64,000 nucleotides of DNA from NCBI RefSeq assembly GCF_004342285.1, contig NZ_SMCV01000006.1, positions 124,001 to 188,000 on the forward strand, written 5' to 3'. Positions within the stretch are counted from its first letter, which is position 1. Every line of letters begins with the position of its first letter. The translations under genes were made by a program, and so were the position numbers. This document shows positions 32,051 to 42,445 of the stretch, piece by piece. The DNA comes from Klebsiella sp. BIGb0138 (lineage in GTDB: Bacteria; Pseudomonadota; Gammaproteobacteria; Enterobacterales; Enterobacteriaceae). The notes under the pieces were generated by a model. That model was not told where the DNA came from. It did not search any database and was given only the letters and a program-made list of their open reading frames with translations.

Positions 32051-34408
32051 GTGACCCAGCCACGAGAAGGTTTCTTACTGACCCGTCACTGGCGGGATAC
32101 CCCGCAGGGCACCGAGCTGTCCTTCTGGCTGGCGACAGACGACGGCCCGCTTCAGATCACCCTCCCGCCGCAGGAGTCGGTGGCGTTTATTCCCGAGGCG
32201 CAGCGCGCCCAGGTAGAACGTCTGCTGCAGGACGAAAACGGCCAACGGCTTGCCCCGCTCAGCTTAAAAGACTTTCACCGTCAGCCGGTTTTTGGCCTCT
32301 ATTGCCGCGCTCATCGTCAGCTGATGCGTCTGGAAAAGAAGCTGCGTGAAAACGGCATCACCGTTTATGAAGCCGATATCCGCCCGCCGGAACGCTACCT
32401 GATGGAGCGCTTTATTACCGCTCCGGTTTGGGTCGAAGGTGACGCGCGCGGATCGCAGCTGGTCAACGCCCGCATGAAGCCCAATCCGCGCTATCGGCCG
32501 CCGCTGAAGTGGGTTTCGCTGGATATTGAAACCAGCCGCCACGGCGAGCTGTACTGCATCGGGCTGGAAGGCTGCGGGCAACGGGTGGTCTACATGCTCG
32601 GGCCGGAACCGGCGATCTCTCCCGCCGTCGATTTCCAGCTGGAGTACGTCTCCAGCCGCCCGCAGCTGCTGGAAAAACTCAACGCCTGGTTTGCCGAGCA
32701 CGATCCGGACGTGCTGATTGGCTGGAACGTCATCCAGTTCGATTTGCGCGTCCTGCAAAAGCATGCCGAGCGCTACCGCATTCCGCTACTCCTCGGCCGC
32801 GGCAACAGCGAGCTGGAGTGGCGCGAGCACGGGTTTAAAAACGGCGTCTTCTTCGCCCAGGCCAACGGCCGCCCGATCGTTGACGGCATCGAAGCGCTGA
32901 AGTCCGCCTTCTGGAATTTCTCCTCTTTTTCCCTTGAAGCGGTGGCCCGCGAACTGCTCGGCGAAGGGAAAGCCATTGATAACCCGTGGGATCGGATGGA
33001 CGAAATCGACCGCCGCTTCCACGAAGATAAGCCCGCGCTGGCGACCTACAATCTGCAGGACTGCGAGCTGGTGACCCGCATCTTCCATAAAACGGAGATC
33101 ATGCCGTTTCTGCTGGAGCGCGCCACGGTGAACGGCCTGCCGGTAGACCGCCACGGCGGATCCGTCGCCGCTTTCAGCCATCTCTATTTTCCGCGCATGC
33201 ACCGGCTGGGCTACGTCGCTCCCAATCTCGGCGAGGTCCCGCCGCAGGCCAGCCCCGGCGGCTATGTGATGGATTCGCGTCCCGGCCTCTATGATTCGGT
33301 GCTGGTGCTGGATTACAAAAGCCTCTACCCCTCCATTATCCGCACCTTTTTGATCGACCCGGTGGGGCTTATCGAAGGGATGGCGCAGCCGGACAACGAA
33401 CATAGCACCGAGGGGTTTCTCGGCGCTCGCTTTTCGCGCCGCAATCACTGTCTGCCGGGAATTGTCGGCCAAATCTGGCACGGCCGCGACGAGGCGAAAC
33501 AGCAAAAAAATAAACCGCTTTCACAGGCGCTGAAGATCATCATGAACGCCTTCTATGGCGTACTCGGCACCAGCGCCTGCCGTTTTTTCGATCCTCGCCT
33601 GGCCTCCTCGATCACCATGCGCGGGCATGCCATTATGCGCCAGACCAAAGCGCTGATTGAGTCGCAGGGCTATGAGGTGATTTATGGCGATACCGACTCC
33701 ACCTTTGTCTGGCTCAAACGCCCCCATGATGAAGAGGAAGCGGCACAAATCGGGCGCTCGCTGGTAGCGTTCGTCAACGACTGGTGGGCCAGAGAACTGC
33801 GCAAAGATCGGCTTACCAGCACCCTGGAGCTGGAGTTTGAAACCCATTTCAGCCGTTTTTTGATGCCGACCATTCGCGGCGCCGATACCGGCAGCAAAAA
33901 ACGCTATGCCGGGATGATTCAGGAGGGTGACGCGCAGCGGATGGTGTTTAAAGGGCTGGAAACGGTACGAACCGACTGGACGCCGCTGGCGCAGCAGTTT
34001 CAGCAGGAGTTATATCTGCGCATTTTCCGTCACCAGCCATACCGCGACTACATCCTGGAGACCATTGATAAGCTGATGAGCGGGGAACTCGACGACCGGC
34101 TGATCTATCGTAAGCGCCTGCGCCGTCCGCTGGCGGAGTATCAACGCAACGTGCCGCCGCACGTCCGCGCGGCCAGACTGGCGGACGAGCAAAACGTCAG
34201 GCTGGGCCGGCCGCAGCAGTACCAGCAGCGCGGCAGCATCAAGTACGTCTGGACCACCAGCGGACCGGAACCGGTGGATTATCAACTATCGCCGCTGGAT
34301 TATGAGCACTATTTGTCAAAACAATTACAGCCGGTGGCGGAAGGAATACTTCCCTTTGTCGACGATGATTTTGCTACAATAGTGACAGGGCAACTGGGGC
34401 TATTTTGA
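32051..34408 (+). CDS. polB: DNA polymerase II
   Basis: Pol II is the SOS-induced B-family polymerase with proofreading activity, used in replication restart and lesion bypass. The 785 residues have the exonuclease motif with DIE at 158-160, polymerase motif [10 protein letters not shown] and motif C YGDTDSTF (near 547), and the usual C-terminal GQLGLF. The start is a GTG at 32051, as expected from alignment with E. coli (783 residues). A LexA box lies upstream. Confidence 0.97.
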   Translation: MTQPREGFLLTRHWRDTPQGTELSFWLATDDGPLQITLPPQESVAFIPEAQRAQVERLLQDENGQRLAPLSLKDFHRQPVFGLYCRAHRQLMRLEKKLRENGITVYEADIRPPERYLMERFITAPVWVEGDARGSQLVNARMKPNPRYRPPLKWVSLDIETSRHGELYCIGLEGCGQRVVYMLGPEPAISPAVDFQLEYVSSRPQLLEKLNAWFAEHDPDVLIGWNVIQFDLRVLQKHAERYRIPLLLGRGNSELEWREHGFKNGVFFAQANGRPIVDGIEALKSAFWNFSSFSLEAVARELLGEGKAIDNPWDRMDEIDRRFHEDKPALATYNLQDCELVTRIFHKTEIMPFLLERATVNGLPVDRHGGSVAAFSHLYFPRMHRLGYVAPNLGEVPPQASPGGYVMDSRPGLYDSVLVLDYKSLYPSIIRTFLIDPVGLIEGMAQPDNEHSTEGFLGARFSRRNHCLPGIVGQIWHGRDEAKQQKNKPLSQALKIIMNAFYGVLGTSACRFFDPRLASSITMRGHAIMRQTKALIESQGYEVIYGDTDSTFVWLKRPHDEEEAAQIGRSLVAFVNDWWARELRKDRLTSTLELEFETHFSRFLMPTIRGADTGSKKRYAGMIQEGDAQRMVFKGLETVRTDWTPLAQQFQQELYLRIFRHQPYRDYILETIDKLMSGELDDRLIYRKRLRRPLAEYQRNVPPHVRAARLADEQNVRLGRPQQYQQRGSIKYVWTTSGPEPVDYQLSPLDYEHYLSKQLQPVAEGILPFVDDDFATIVTGQLGLF

Positions 34409-34596
34409 TTTCCTCGCAATTTCAATTTCCAGCCAACACATCTGCAAATTGAAGGGTGACGAGGACGTGACGAACGACCTGCCATCCAGTAATATAGCGC
34501 CCTTTCCATTCCTGGACCCAATCTTGATCTCTCTCCGACCATTCCGGAGATGATCAACTATTGCCTGCAATTTAAGAACTCAAGAGCTGAACATAT

Positions 34597-37503
34597 ATGC
34601 CTTTTACACTTGGTCAACGCTGGATTAGCGACACAGAGAGCGAACTGGGATTAGGGACGGTAGTCGCGCTGGATGCGCGCATGGTGACCCTGCTTTTCCC
34701 CGCCATCGGCGAAAACCGTCTGTACGCGCGTAACGATTCACCTATCACCCGCGTGATGTTTAACCCGGGTGATACCATCACCAGCCACGAAGGCTGGCAG
34801 CTCCAGGTTGACGAAGTTAATGAAGAAAACGGCCTGCTGGCCTACACCGGTACCCGTCTCGACACCGAAGAAACCAACGTCACGCTGCGCGAAGTGCTGC
34901 TCGACAGCAAACTGGTGTTCAGCAAACCGCAGGACCGCCTGTTTGCCGGGCAGATTGACCGTATGGACCGCTTTGCGCTGCGCTATCGCGCGCGTAAATA
35001 TCAGAGCGAACAGTACCGCATGCCGTGGAGCGGCCTGCGCGGGCAGCGTACCAGCCTGATCCCGCATCAGCTGCACATCGCCCATGACGTCGGCCGTCGC
35101 CACGCGCCGCGCGTCCTGCTGGCGGATGAGGTCGGCCTCGGTAAAACAATTGAAGCCGGGATGATCCTCCATCAACAGCTGCTCGCCGGCGCCGCCGAGC
35201 GCGTGCTGATCATCGTGCCGGAAACCCTGCAACACCAGTGGCTGGTCGAAATGCTGCGCCGCTTCAACCTGCGTTTCTCCCTGTTCGACGACGAGCGCTA
35301 TGCCGAAGCCCAGCACGACGCCTATAACCCGTTCGAAACCGAGCAGCTGGTGATCTGCTCGCTGGATTTCGTACGCCGCAGCAAGCAGCGTCTTGAGCAC
35401 CTGTGCGATGCCGAATGGGACCTGATGATCGTCGATGAAGCGCATCACCTGGTGTGGAGCGAAGAGGCGCCGAGCCGCGAATACCAGGCCATTGAACAGC
35501 TGGCCGAGCGCGTGCCGGGCGTTCTGCTGTTGACCGCCACGCCGGAACAGCTGGGTATGGAAAGCCACTTCGCCCGCCTGCGCCTGCTGGATCCTAACCG
35601 GTTCCACGACTTTGAGCTGTTCGTCGAAGAGCAACAAAACTACCGTCCGGTGGCCGATGCCGTCGCCCTGCTGCTGGCAGGCAACAAGCTGAGCGACGCC
35701 GAACTCAACACCCTGGGCGATCTGATCGGCGAGCAGGATATCGAGCCGCTGCTGCAGGCCGCTAACAGCGACCGCGACGACGCGCAGGCCGCCCGCCAGG
35801 AGCTGGTCTCCATGCTGATGGACCGCCACGGCACCAGCCGCGTTCTGTTCCGTAATACCCGCAACGGCGTCAAAGGCTTCCCGAAACGCGAGCTGCATAC
35901 CATTCGTCTGCCGCTGCCAACCCAGTACCAGACGGCGATTAAAGTCTCCGGTATTATGGGCGCGCGTAAAACCGCGGAAGAGCGCGCGCGCGACATGCTC
36001 TATCCGGAGCAGATTTATCAGGAATTTGAAGGCGATAGCGGTACCTGGTGGAACTTCGACCCGCGCGTGGAGTGGTTGATGGGCTACCTGACCAGCCACC
36101 GCTCGCAGAAGGTGCTGGTGATCTGTGCGAAAGCCGCCACCGCGCTTCAGCTGGAGCAGGTACTGCGCGAGCGCGAAGGCATCCGCGCGGCGGTATTCCA
36201 TGAAGGTATGTCGATCATCGAACGCGACCGCGCCGCCGCATGGTTTGCCGAAGAAGATACCGGCGCGCAGGTGCTGCTGTGTTCTGAAATTGGTTCCGAA
36301 GGTCGCAACTTCCAGTTTGCCAGCAACCTGGTGATGTTTGACCTGCCGTTCAACCCGGATCTGCTGGAGCAGCGTATCGGCCGTCTCGACCGTATCGGCC
36401 AGGCGCACGATATCCAGATCCACGTGCCGTATCTGGAAAGAACCGCGCAATCCGTACTGGTTCGCTGGTATCACGAAGGGCTGGATGCGTTTGAGCACAC
36501 CTGTCCGACCGGGCGCACCGTTTACGATAGCGTGCATAACGAACTGATTAACTATCTTGCCGCGCCGGAAACCACCGATGGCTTCGATGAGCTAATCAAA
36601 TCCTGCCGCCAGCAGCACGATGCGCTGAAGGCGCAGCTGGAACAGGGGCGCGACCGGCTGCTGGAAATCCACTCCAACGGCGGCGAGCAGGCCCAGGCGT
36701 TAGCCGAAAGCATTGAAGAGCAGGATGACGATACCAGCCTGATCGCCTTCGCCATGAATCTGTTCGATATTGTCGGCATCAACCAGGACGATCGCGGCGA
36801 AAACCTGATCGTGCTGACGCCATCCGACCATATGCTGGTACCGGATTTCCCGGGCCTGCCGGAAGACGGCTGCACCATCACCTTTGAGCGCGATGTCGCG
36901 CTGTCCCGCGAAGATGCGCAGTTCGTCACCTGGGAGCACCCGCTGATTATCAACGGCCTGGATCTGATCCTCTCCGGCGATACCGGCAGCAGCACCATCT
37001 CCCTGCTGAAGAACAAGGCGCTGCCGGTCGGCACGCTGCTGCTGGAACTGATTTACGTCGTGGAGGCTCAGGCGCCGAAGCAGCTGCAGCTTAACCGCTT
37101 CCTGCCCGCCACGCCGGTGCGCATGCTGCTGGATAAAAACGGCAATAACCTCGCCGGCCAGGTGGAATTTGAGAACTTCAACCGCCAGCTGAGCGCCGTC
37201 AACCGTCATACCGGCAGCAAGCTGGTCAACGCGGTGCAGCAGGACGTTCATGCCATCCTGCAGCTCGGCGAAGCCCAGGTCGCTAAAGCCGCGCAGGCGC
37301 TGATCGACGCGGCCCGCGATGAAGCCAACGACAAGCTGTCGGCGGAGCTGTCCCGTCTGGAAGCGCTGAAAGCGGTTAACCCGAACATCCGCGACGATGA
37401 ACTTGCTGCGATTGAGAGCAACCGTCAGCAGGTGATGGACGCGCTGGCGCAGGCGGGCTGGCGTCTTGACGCGCTGCGCTTAATCGTGGTCACCCACCAG
37501 TAA
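34597..37503 (+). CDS. rapA: RNA polymerase-associated ATPase RapA (HepA)
   Basis: RapA is a SWI2/SNF2-type ATPase that binds RNA polymerase and helps recycle it. The 968 residues equal the E. coli length. Walker A is DEVGLGKT at 177-184, the DEAH box lies in [10 protein letters not shown] near 280, and the helicase C-terminal domain has SEGRNFQFA and [11 protein letters not shown]. The N-terminal Tudor-like domains precede the ATPase. It lies between polB and rluA, as in E. coli. Confidence 0.98.
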   Translation: MPFTLGQRWISDTESELGLGTVVALDARMVTLLFPAIGENRLYARNDSPITRVMFNPGDTITSHEGWQLQVDEVNEENGLLAYTGTRLDTEETNVTLREVLLDSKLVFSKPQDRLFAGQIDRMDRFALRYRARKYQSEQYRMPWSGLRGQRTSLIPHQLHIAHDVGRRHAPRVLLADEVGLGKTIEAGMILHQQLLAGAAERVLIIVPETLQHQWLVEMLRRFNLRFSLFDDERYAEAQHDAYNPFETEQLVICSLDFVRRSKQRLEHLCDAEWDLMIVDEAHHLVWSEEAPSREYQAIEQLAERVPGVLLLTATPEQLGMESHFARLRLLDPNRFHDFELFVEEQQNYRPVADAVALLLAGNKLSDAELNTLGDLIGEQDIEPLLQAANSDRDDAQAARQELVSMLMDRHGTSRVLFRNTRNGVKGFPKRELHTIRLPLPTQYQTAIKVSGIMGARKTAEERARDMLYPEQIYQEFEGDSGTWWNFDPRVEWLMGYLTSHRSQKVLVICAKAATALQLEQVLREREGIRAAVFHEGMSIIERDRAAAWFAEEDTGAQVLLCSEIGSEGRNFQFASNLVMFDLPFNPDLLEQRIGRLDRIGQAHDIQIHVPYLERTAQSVLVRWYHEGLDAFEHTCPTGRTVYDSVHNELINYLAAPETTDGFDELIKSCRQQHDALKAQLEQGRDRLLEIHSNGGEQAQALAESIEEQDDDTSLIAFAMNLFDIVGINQDDRGENLIVLTPSDHMLVPDFPGLPEDGCTITFERDVALSREDAQFVTWEHPLIINGLDLILSGDTGSSTISLLKNKALPVGTLLLELIYVVEAQAPKQLQLNRFLPATPVRMLLDKNGNNLAGQVEFENFNRQLSAVNRHTGSKLVNAVQQDVHAILQLGEAQVAKAAQALIDAARDEANDKLSAELSRLEALKAVNPNIRDDELAAIESNRQQVMDALAQAGWRLDALRLIVVTHQ

Positions 37504-37515
37504 CGGAACGCGAAT

Positions 37516-38175
37516 ATGGCGATGGAAAACTACAATCCGCCACAGGATCCCTGGCTGGTTATCCTCTATCAGGATGAGCACATTATGGTGGTCAACAAGC
37601 CGAGCGGCTTGTTGTCCGTGCCGGGGCGACTGGAGGAGCATAAAGACAGCGTGATGACGCGCGTACAGCGCGACTTCCCGCAGGCCGAGTCGGTGCACCG
37701 CCTCGACATGGCCACCAGCGGCGTGATTGTGGTGGCGCTGACCAAAGCGGCGGAGCGCGAGCTGAAGCGTCAGTTTCGCGAACGTGAGCCGAAGAAGCAG
37801 TACGTCGCCCGCGTGTGGGGGCATCCGCAGCCTGCGGAAGGGCTGGTGGATTTGCCGCTGATCTGCGACTGGCCGAACCGGCCAAAGCAGAAGGTGTGCT
37901 ACGAAACGGGTAAAGCGGCGCAGACCGGGTATGAAGTAGTGGAATATGCGGACGATAACAGCGCGCGCGTACGCCTGAAGCCGATTACCGGACGGTCGCA
38001 CCAGCTGCGGGTGCATATGCTGGCGCTGGGTCACCCGATTCTTGGCGACCGCTTTTACGCCACGCCGGAAGCGCTGGCGATGGCGCCACGGCTGCTGCTA
38101 CATGCCGAAACCCTGACCATCACCCACCCGGCTTTCGGCAATGCCATGACCTTCCGCGCGCCCGTCGATTTCTGA
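37516..38175 (+). CDS. rluA: Dual-specificity pseudouridine synthase RluA
   Basis: RluA makes pseudouridine 746 in 23S rRNA and 32 in several tRNAs. The 219-residue protein has the catalytic aspartate in HRLDMATSG (near residue 64), the KPITGRSHQLRVHM motif, and equals the E. coli length. It starts 12 nt after the rapA stop and is probably co-transcribed with it. It is the last backbone gene before the citrate island. Confidence 0.97.
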   Translation: MAMENYNPPQDPWLVILYQDEHIMVVNKPSGLLSVPGRLEEHKDSVMTRVQRDFPQAESVHRLDMATSGVIVVALTKAAERELKRQFREREPKKQYVARVWGHPQPAEGLVDLPLICDWPNRPKQKVCYETGKAAQTGYEVVEYADDNSARVRLKPITGRSHQLRVHMLALGHPILGDRFYATPEALAMAPRLLLHAETLTITHPAFGNAMTFRAPVDF

Positions 38176-38223
38176 TAGCGCGTTAACCCGGGGGACTCTC
38201 TGTCACCCCGGTAAGCTGGCGCG

Positions 38224-38241
38224 CCGGGGGCGTTCCCCCGG
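38224..38241. repeat. GC-rich hairpin after rluA
   Basis: A perfect 7-bp stem CCGGGGG (38224-38230) and CCCCCGG (38235-38241) with loop CGTT lies between the convergent rluA and citX. CTTATCCGG follows, resembling REP-type elements. No T-run is present. Confidence 0.5.
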
Positions 38242-38290
38242 ACAGCGCCGTCAGCGGCTTATCCGGACTACTGGTTCTTAATACCGGCGG

Positions 38291-38821
38291 TTAATCGCGG
38301 GCAAACCACGCATCAATCATCTGCTCGACGCGCGCGACAGCCTGCTCGGCATCGTGGCGATGCTGGCTCTCACACGCCGGTGCCGGCTCGTCGCACAGCA
38401 GGCAACGCCGCGCGTTCTCCCCCTGCGTTTGCAGCCCCTGCTGCGGACAAATCACCTCGATATGCCACAAACGCCCCAGCGGATGAGTCTGCTCCAGCTC
38501 CGTGCATAGCGCTTTTATTTCACTGGCGGAGTGCTCAACGCACCACAACGCCTCCGGCCCGGTGGGCAGCCACAGCACCTGGCGATCGCGCGTTTTCCAG
38601 CGATGCTTCCACAGCAGCTGATCGCAGGCCTGCAGCGCGACGCCCATCATATTGCGATAGCGAATGCTGTCTTTTTCCGCGCCCGGCGTCACCAGGGTGA
38701 GTGAAATCACCGGTTGCTGATAATGACTAAGCCAGTCGGCCTGACGGGCTGCGCGCTGCTCTTTCGCCGCCAGCAGAGCTTCCTCGCTGACGCCCGCAGG
38801 GGCGGGGGTATCCACGGACAT
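38291..38821 (-). CDS. citX: Apo-citrate lyase phosphoribosyl-dephospho-CoA transferase CitX
   Basis: CitX attaches the triphosphoribosyl-dephospho-CoA prosthetic group to the acyl carrier subunit of citrate lyase. The 176-residue product has the family segments VISLTLVTPGAEKDS, HPLGRLWHIEV and RRCLLCDEPAPAC. From memory the E. coli protein reads HPLGRLWDIDV, so both acidic positions differ here (Asp to His and Asp to Glu). AGGAG lies upstream. It follows citW on the same strand after 170 bp with two hairpins. The citrate lyase subunits themselves are not in this window. Confidence 0.88.
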   Translation of the reverse strand: MSVDTPAPAGVSEEALLAAKEQRAARQADWLSHYQQPVISLTLVTPGAEKDSIRYRNMMGVALQACDQLLWKHRWKTRDRQVLWLPTGPEALWCVEHSASEIKALCTELEQTHPLGRLWHIEVICPQQGLQTQGENARRCLLCDEPAPACESQHRHDAEQAVARVEQMIDAWFARD

Positions 38822-38921
38822 TCATTCCTCTCCTTCACTTGATAAAATAACGGCGGCAAAGCCCCCGTCGCGATAGCGGTTCACGGCGCTGATTGTAGCG
38901 CTAAATGGACAGAATTTAGGA

Positions 38922-38974
38922 CACAGGACAGAGAAATTTTCTTCGTCCTGTGGAGGAAAATCGCAGATTTTCCT
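38922..38974 (-). repeat. Two adjacent hairpins in the citW-citX gap
   Basis: Reading the plus coordinates, CACAGGAC (38922-38929) pairs with GTCCTGTG (38945-38952), and AGGAAAATC (38954-38962) pairs with GATTTTCCT (38966-38974) around a 3-nt loop. Both stems are perfect. On the citW message the 9-bp hairpin comes first, 17 bases after the stop. No T-run follows either. Confidence 0.65.
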
Positions 38975-38991
38975 GTTAGCACAGAGCTAAA

Positions 38992-40356
38992 TCATGCCAG
39001 GAAGTGACTGAGGAACAGCAGCCCCAATGAAACATTAATCGCGCCGCCGATGCGGGTGGCGATTTGGGCGAACGGCATCAGGTTCATGCGGTTGCCGGAA
39101 GTCAGAATCGCCACATCGCCGGTCCCGCCCTGGCCGCTCTGACAGCAGGAGACAATCGCCACATCAATCGGGTGCATGCCGATCTTTTTGCCGACAAAAA
39201 ACCCGGTCGCCACCAGCGCGGAGACGGTGCTGATAATCACCAGCAAATTGGTCAGGGTAAAAGCGTTCACCAGCTCCTGCCACGGGGTGATCGCCACGCC
39301 CACGGCAAACAGAATCGGGTAGGTCACCGCGGTACGGAAGAACTTGTATACCATCTGCGAACCTTCCTGCAGGCGCGGAGAGACGCCGTTCGCCAGTTTC
39401 AGCAGCACCGCCAGAAACAGCATCCCCACCGGCGCAGGTAAACCCATCATCTTCTGTCCCAGCATCCCCAGCATATACAGCAGCACCGCCAGCAGAGCCC
39501 CCGAGGCCAGAGTGGTCACGTCGGTCTTGCCGGCGGAGACGTCGCTGCTGGTTTCGTGATGCGTTTCATTGCTGCGATTCGGCATCAGTTGACCTTCGCC
39601 GGTCAGGTGCGGGAAGCGCTTGCCCAGCTGATTCAGGCCGCCGGAGATGACAATCGCCGTCAGGCTGCCCAGCATCACCATCGGCAGCACGCGGCCTAAC
39701 GCCACTCCCTGATCCATATGCATCAGCGCGGCATAGCCGATTGACAGCGGAATCGCCCCCTCCCCTACGCCGCCGGCCATGATCGGCAGAACGATAAAGA
39801 AGAACACCTGGAACGGATCCAGCCCCAGCGCCGTACCGACGCCAACGCCCACCAGCATGCCGACGATTTCACCGCATACCATCGGGAAGAAGATACGCAG
39901 GAAGCCCTGAATCAGCGTGGTACGGTTCATACTCATGATGCTGCCGACGATAATGCAGCAGATGTAGAGATAGAGAATATTGGTCGACTTGTAGAATTTG
40001 GTGGTGGACTCTACCACCACATCCGGCAGCAGGCCGTAATGCACCAGCGCGGAGGGAATAAAGGTGGCGCAGATCGCCGCCGCGCCCAGTTTACCGAGGA
40101 TCGGCAGGCGCTTGCCAAACTCACCGCAGGCAAAACCGAAAAATGCCAGCGTCGCGACCATCACCACGATATCGCTCGGCAGTTTTCCGCCCAGGCAATC
40201 GAGGGCAATTAATCCGCCAGCCAGCAAAAACAGAGGCAGCGGGATAATCCCGACTTTCAGATTATCCATCACGTGCCACCAGCGTTGTTTCAGCGTCGCT
40301 TTCGGGGTGTCGATGGGATCGTGGGTCGCAGAGAATGCATTGTCTGTCGTGCTCAT
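38992..40356 (-). CDS. citW: 2-hydroxycarboxylate transporter CitW (citrate/acetate exchange)
   Basis: CitW is a member of the 2-hydroxycarboxylate transporter family and was described in K. pneumoniae as a citrate/acetate antiporter. The 454-residue polytopic protein has the two family loops AGGVGEGAIPLS and GQGGTGDVAIL and the substrate-binding arginine segment NRMNLMPFAQIATRIGG. It is clearly different from CitS of the same genus. AAGGG lies 8 bases before the ATG. It is divergent from the citYZ regulators and upstream of citX. Confidence 0.88.
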   Translation of the reverse strand: MSTTDNAFSATHDPIDTPKATLKQRWWHVMDNLKVGIIPLPLFLLAGGLIALDCLGGKLPSDIVVMVATLAFFGFACGEFGKRLPILGKLGAAAICATFIPSALVHYGLLPDVVVESTTKFYKSTNILYLYICCIIVGSIMSMNRTTLIQGFLRIFFPMVCGEIVGMLVGVGVGTALGLDPFQVFFFIVLPIMAGGVGEGAIPLSIGYAALMHMDQGVALGRVLPMVMLGSLTAIVISGGLNQLGKRFPHLTGEGQLMPNRSNETHHETSSDVSAGKTDVTTLASGALLAVLLYMLGMLGQKMMGLPAPVGMLFLAVLLKLANGVSPRLQEGSQMVYKFFRTAVTYPILFAVGVAITPWQELVNAFTLTNLLVIISTVSALVATGFFVGKKIGMHPIDVAIVSCCQSGQGGTGDVAILTSGNRMNLMPFAQIATRIGGAINVSLGLLFLSHFLA

Positions 40357-40819
40357 AGGTTTGGCCCTTTAGTTATTATTCACCTTCTGAATTCATTTTC
40401 AGGTTAGGGGGCCTTAAACAGACTTAATGTGAGGACCGACAGATTAGAAATGAAGTTTTAATGGTCACTATGGTTTTTATGGTTTTTATTAACGGGCGTG
40501 ATATCCCTCTGATTTATTAGCGTGGTTTTTATGGTTTTTATCGCCATCATCATTCCGGCCGCCGCCGCGCAGGCGGCTTTCGTTTCGTGCAGCCGTTGAC
40601 CCGCGCGGGTTTCAGAGGATTCACTCGCCTGCCGACGCCCGATAGATCGTCCACCGCGTCGAGGCCTTCGCCGCCCCGCCCGATCTTGATAAATCATCGC
40701 CAGTAGATGATTCTTGTGGTTTATCGCTTGCGTCAGCCCGCGCAAGTTTCCCGCATAACCCCTGCCTGCACCGGGAAAATGTGACAGTGCCGGTATCGTA
40801 GAGACGCTGTATACGACTT
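40357..40819. promoter_or_regulatory. citWX-citYZ divergent control region
   Basis: A 463-bp gap between divergent operons. The half next to citW (40380-40550) is AT-rich and carries four GGTTTTTAT repeats; the half next to citY (40555-40780) is GC-rich. A 95-codon minus-strand frame (40458-40745) is low-complexity and lacks a family. Response regulators of the CitB/DpiA type bind AT-rich DNA, so CitZ control here is a reasonable inference. Confidence 0.6.
40471..40541. repeat. Four GGTTTTTAT direct repeats (candidate CitZ sites)
   Basis: The 9-mer GGTTTTTAT occurs as tandem pairs at 40472-40480/40481-40489 and 40524-40532/40533-40541. The two pairs, each preceded by T, are 52 bp apart, about five helical turns, and lie on the same face. 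The spacing suggests binding of dimers at two sites. The binding protein is not shown. Confidence 0.8.
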
Positions 40820-42445
40820 ATGAAGGTTTCCTTTCAATTTAAGCTATTTATTTCGCTGGTCGCCTTTTTCTCGGTCTTGTTCGCCTTACTGGGGGTTTAT
40901 TATTATATTGATGCCAGCCATCAGCTGTATCAGGAAATGAGCACCCGCGCGAAAATACAGGCTGAAGAGATCGCGCTGATGCCGAATTTACGCCAGCAGG
41001 TCCTCGAGGACGATCCGCAGACGCTCAACCCCTTTATGCAAAAGATCGCCGCCCATAGCGACGCGAGCTTTATCGTGATTGGCGACGCCCGGGGCGTGCA
41101 CCTGTTTCACTCCGTTCACCCGGAATGGGTCGGCACTCAGCTGGTCGGCGGCGATAATCAGGCGGTGCTGGACGGCAAATCCATCACCACCATCCGCAAA
41201 GGCGGGCTGGGAGTCTCCCTGCGCAGCAAAGCGCCGATATTCAATGATACCGGCCAGGTCGTGGGGATCGTCTCGGTGGGCTACCTGACCAGCTATCTCG
41301 ACAGCATCACCCTGGAAAAGGTCATCAACATCTTCGTCGCCGCCGTGCTGCTGCTGATCGCGCTATTTATCTTCTCCTGGTATTTTACCCGCAGCATCAA
41401 GAAACAGATCTTTTCCCTCGAACCGCGTGAAATCGGCCTGCTGGTACGCCAGCAGAAGGCGGTAATGGAATCCATCTATGAAGGCGTGATCGTCATCGAT
41501 CGCCACCGGCACATCGAGGTGATCAACCATGCGGCGCGCGGCCTGCTGGGGCTGAGTCAGCCCACGCGTCTGCTACGCGGCCAATCCATCGATAGCGTCA
41601 TTGCCCCCCAACCGTTTTTCGCCAGCGAGGAAATGCTGGAAAACGACACCCACGATGAACTGTGCCGCTTCAATCAGCTGACGGTGCTCGCCAGCCGGGT
41701 GCGCATTATGCTGGAGGATTCGCTGCAGGGCTGGGTGATCACCTTCCGAGACCGGGATGAAATCAACTCCCTCAGCGCCCAGCTCAGCCAGGTCAAACGC
41801 TATGTCGATAACCTGCGCATCATGCGTCATGAGCAGTTGAACCGCATGACGACGCTCTCCGGCCTGCTGCACATGGGCCACTATGACGAAGCGATTCGCT
41901 ACATTCAGGCGCAGTCGGAACATGCGCAGGAGCTGCTGGACTTTATCTCCTCGCGTTTCCGCTCGCCGACACTCTGCGGCCTGCTGCTGGGCAAAGCCGC
42001 CCGCGCCCGGGAAAAAGGGGTCGTACTCAGTTTCGACCCCGCCTGCCATATCGATCGCCCGCTGCCTTCCTTAATGGAGTCAGAGCTGATTTCGATTATT
42101 GGCAATCTGCTGGATAACGCGATTGAGGCCACCCAGCGCGCCGAGCTGCCGCACGAACCGGTCGAGGTGCTGATTCAGCTCAACGCCCGGGAGCTGATGA
42201 TTGAAGTCGCCGACCGCGGCGTCGGTATCCACCCGGACATCCGCGACCATATTTTTGAACGCGGCATCACCACCAAAACCCGTGGCGATCACGGCATTGG
42301 CCTGTATCTTATTGAACATTATGTGACGCAGGCAGGCGGCACCATTGAGGTCGCCGACAACTCGCCGCACGGGGCGATCTTTACGCTGTTTATCCCCGCT
42401 GACGGCCCCGTCCATCCCCAACACGAGGCGAACTATGCATCATGA
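40820..42445 (+). CDS. citY: Sensor histidine kinase CitY
   Basis: CitY is a CitA/DcuS-type sensor. The 541 residues contain a membrane helix at about 8-30, a periplasmic PAS-like ligand domain (31-165) with TIRKGGLGVSLRSKAPI as in citrate sensors, a second helix at about 168-190, a cytoplasmic PAS domain (about 212-310), the phosphoacceptor His337 in MRHEQLNRMTTLSGLL, and a HATPase with NLLDNAIEAT and GIGLYLI. It is translationally coupled to citZ (11-nt overlap). Ligand is inferred to be citrate or a related acid. Confidence 0.9.
   Translation: MKVSFQFKLFISLVAFFSVLFALLGVYYYIDASHQLYQEMSTRAKIQAEEIALMPNLRQQVLEDDPQTLNPFMQKIAAHSDASFIVIGDARGVHLFHSVHPEWVGTQLVGGDNQAVLDGKSITTIRKGGLGVSLRSKAPIFNDTGQVVGIVSVGYLTSYLDSITLEKVINIFVAAVLLLIALFIFSWYFTRSIKKQIFSLEPREIGLLVRQQKAVMESIYEGVIVIDRHRHIEVINHAARGLLGLSQPTRLLRGQSIDSVIAPQPFFASEEMLENDTHDELCRFNQLTVLASRVRIMLEDSLQGWVITFRDRDEINSLSAQLSQVKRYVDNLRIMRHEQLNRMTTLSGLLHMGHYDEAIRYIQAQSEHAQELLDFISSRFRSPTLCGLLLGKAARAREKGVVLSFDPACHIDRPLPSLMESELISIIGNLLDNAIEATQRAELPHEPVEVLIQLNARELMIEVADRGVGIHPDIRDHIFERGITTKTRGDHGIGLYLIEHYVTQAGGTIEVADNSPHGAIFTLFIPADGPVHPQHEANYAS

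Noticed and set aside
34738-36537. 599-codon minus-strand frame opposite rapA
   Set aside because: Antisense shadow of rapA, rich in Gln, His and Val as expected for the complement of this codon usage.
40458-40745. 95-codon minus-strand reading frame between citW and citY
   Set aside because: It is rich in Arg, His and Asn from low-complexity DNA, includes the GGTTTTTAT repeats, and has no ribosome binding site or recognisable domain.
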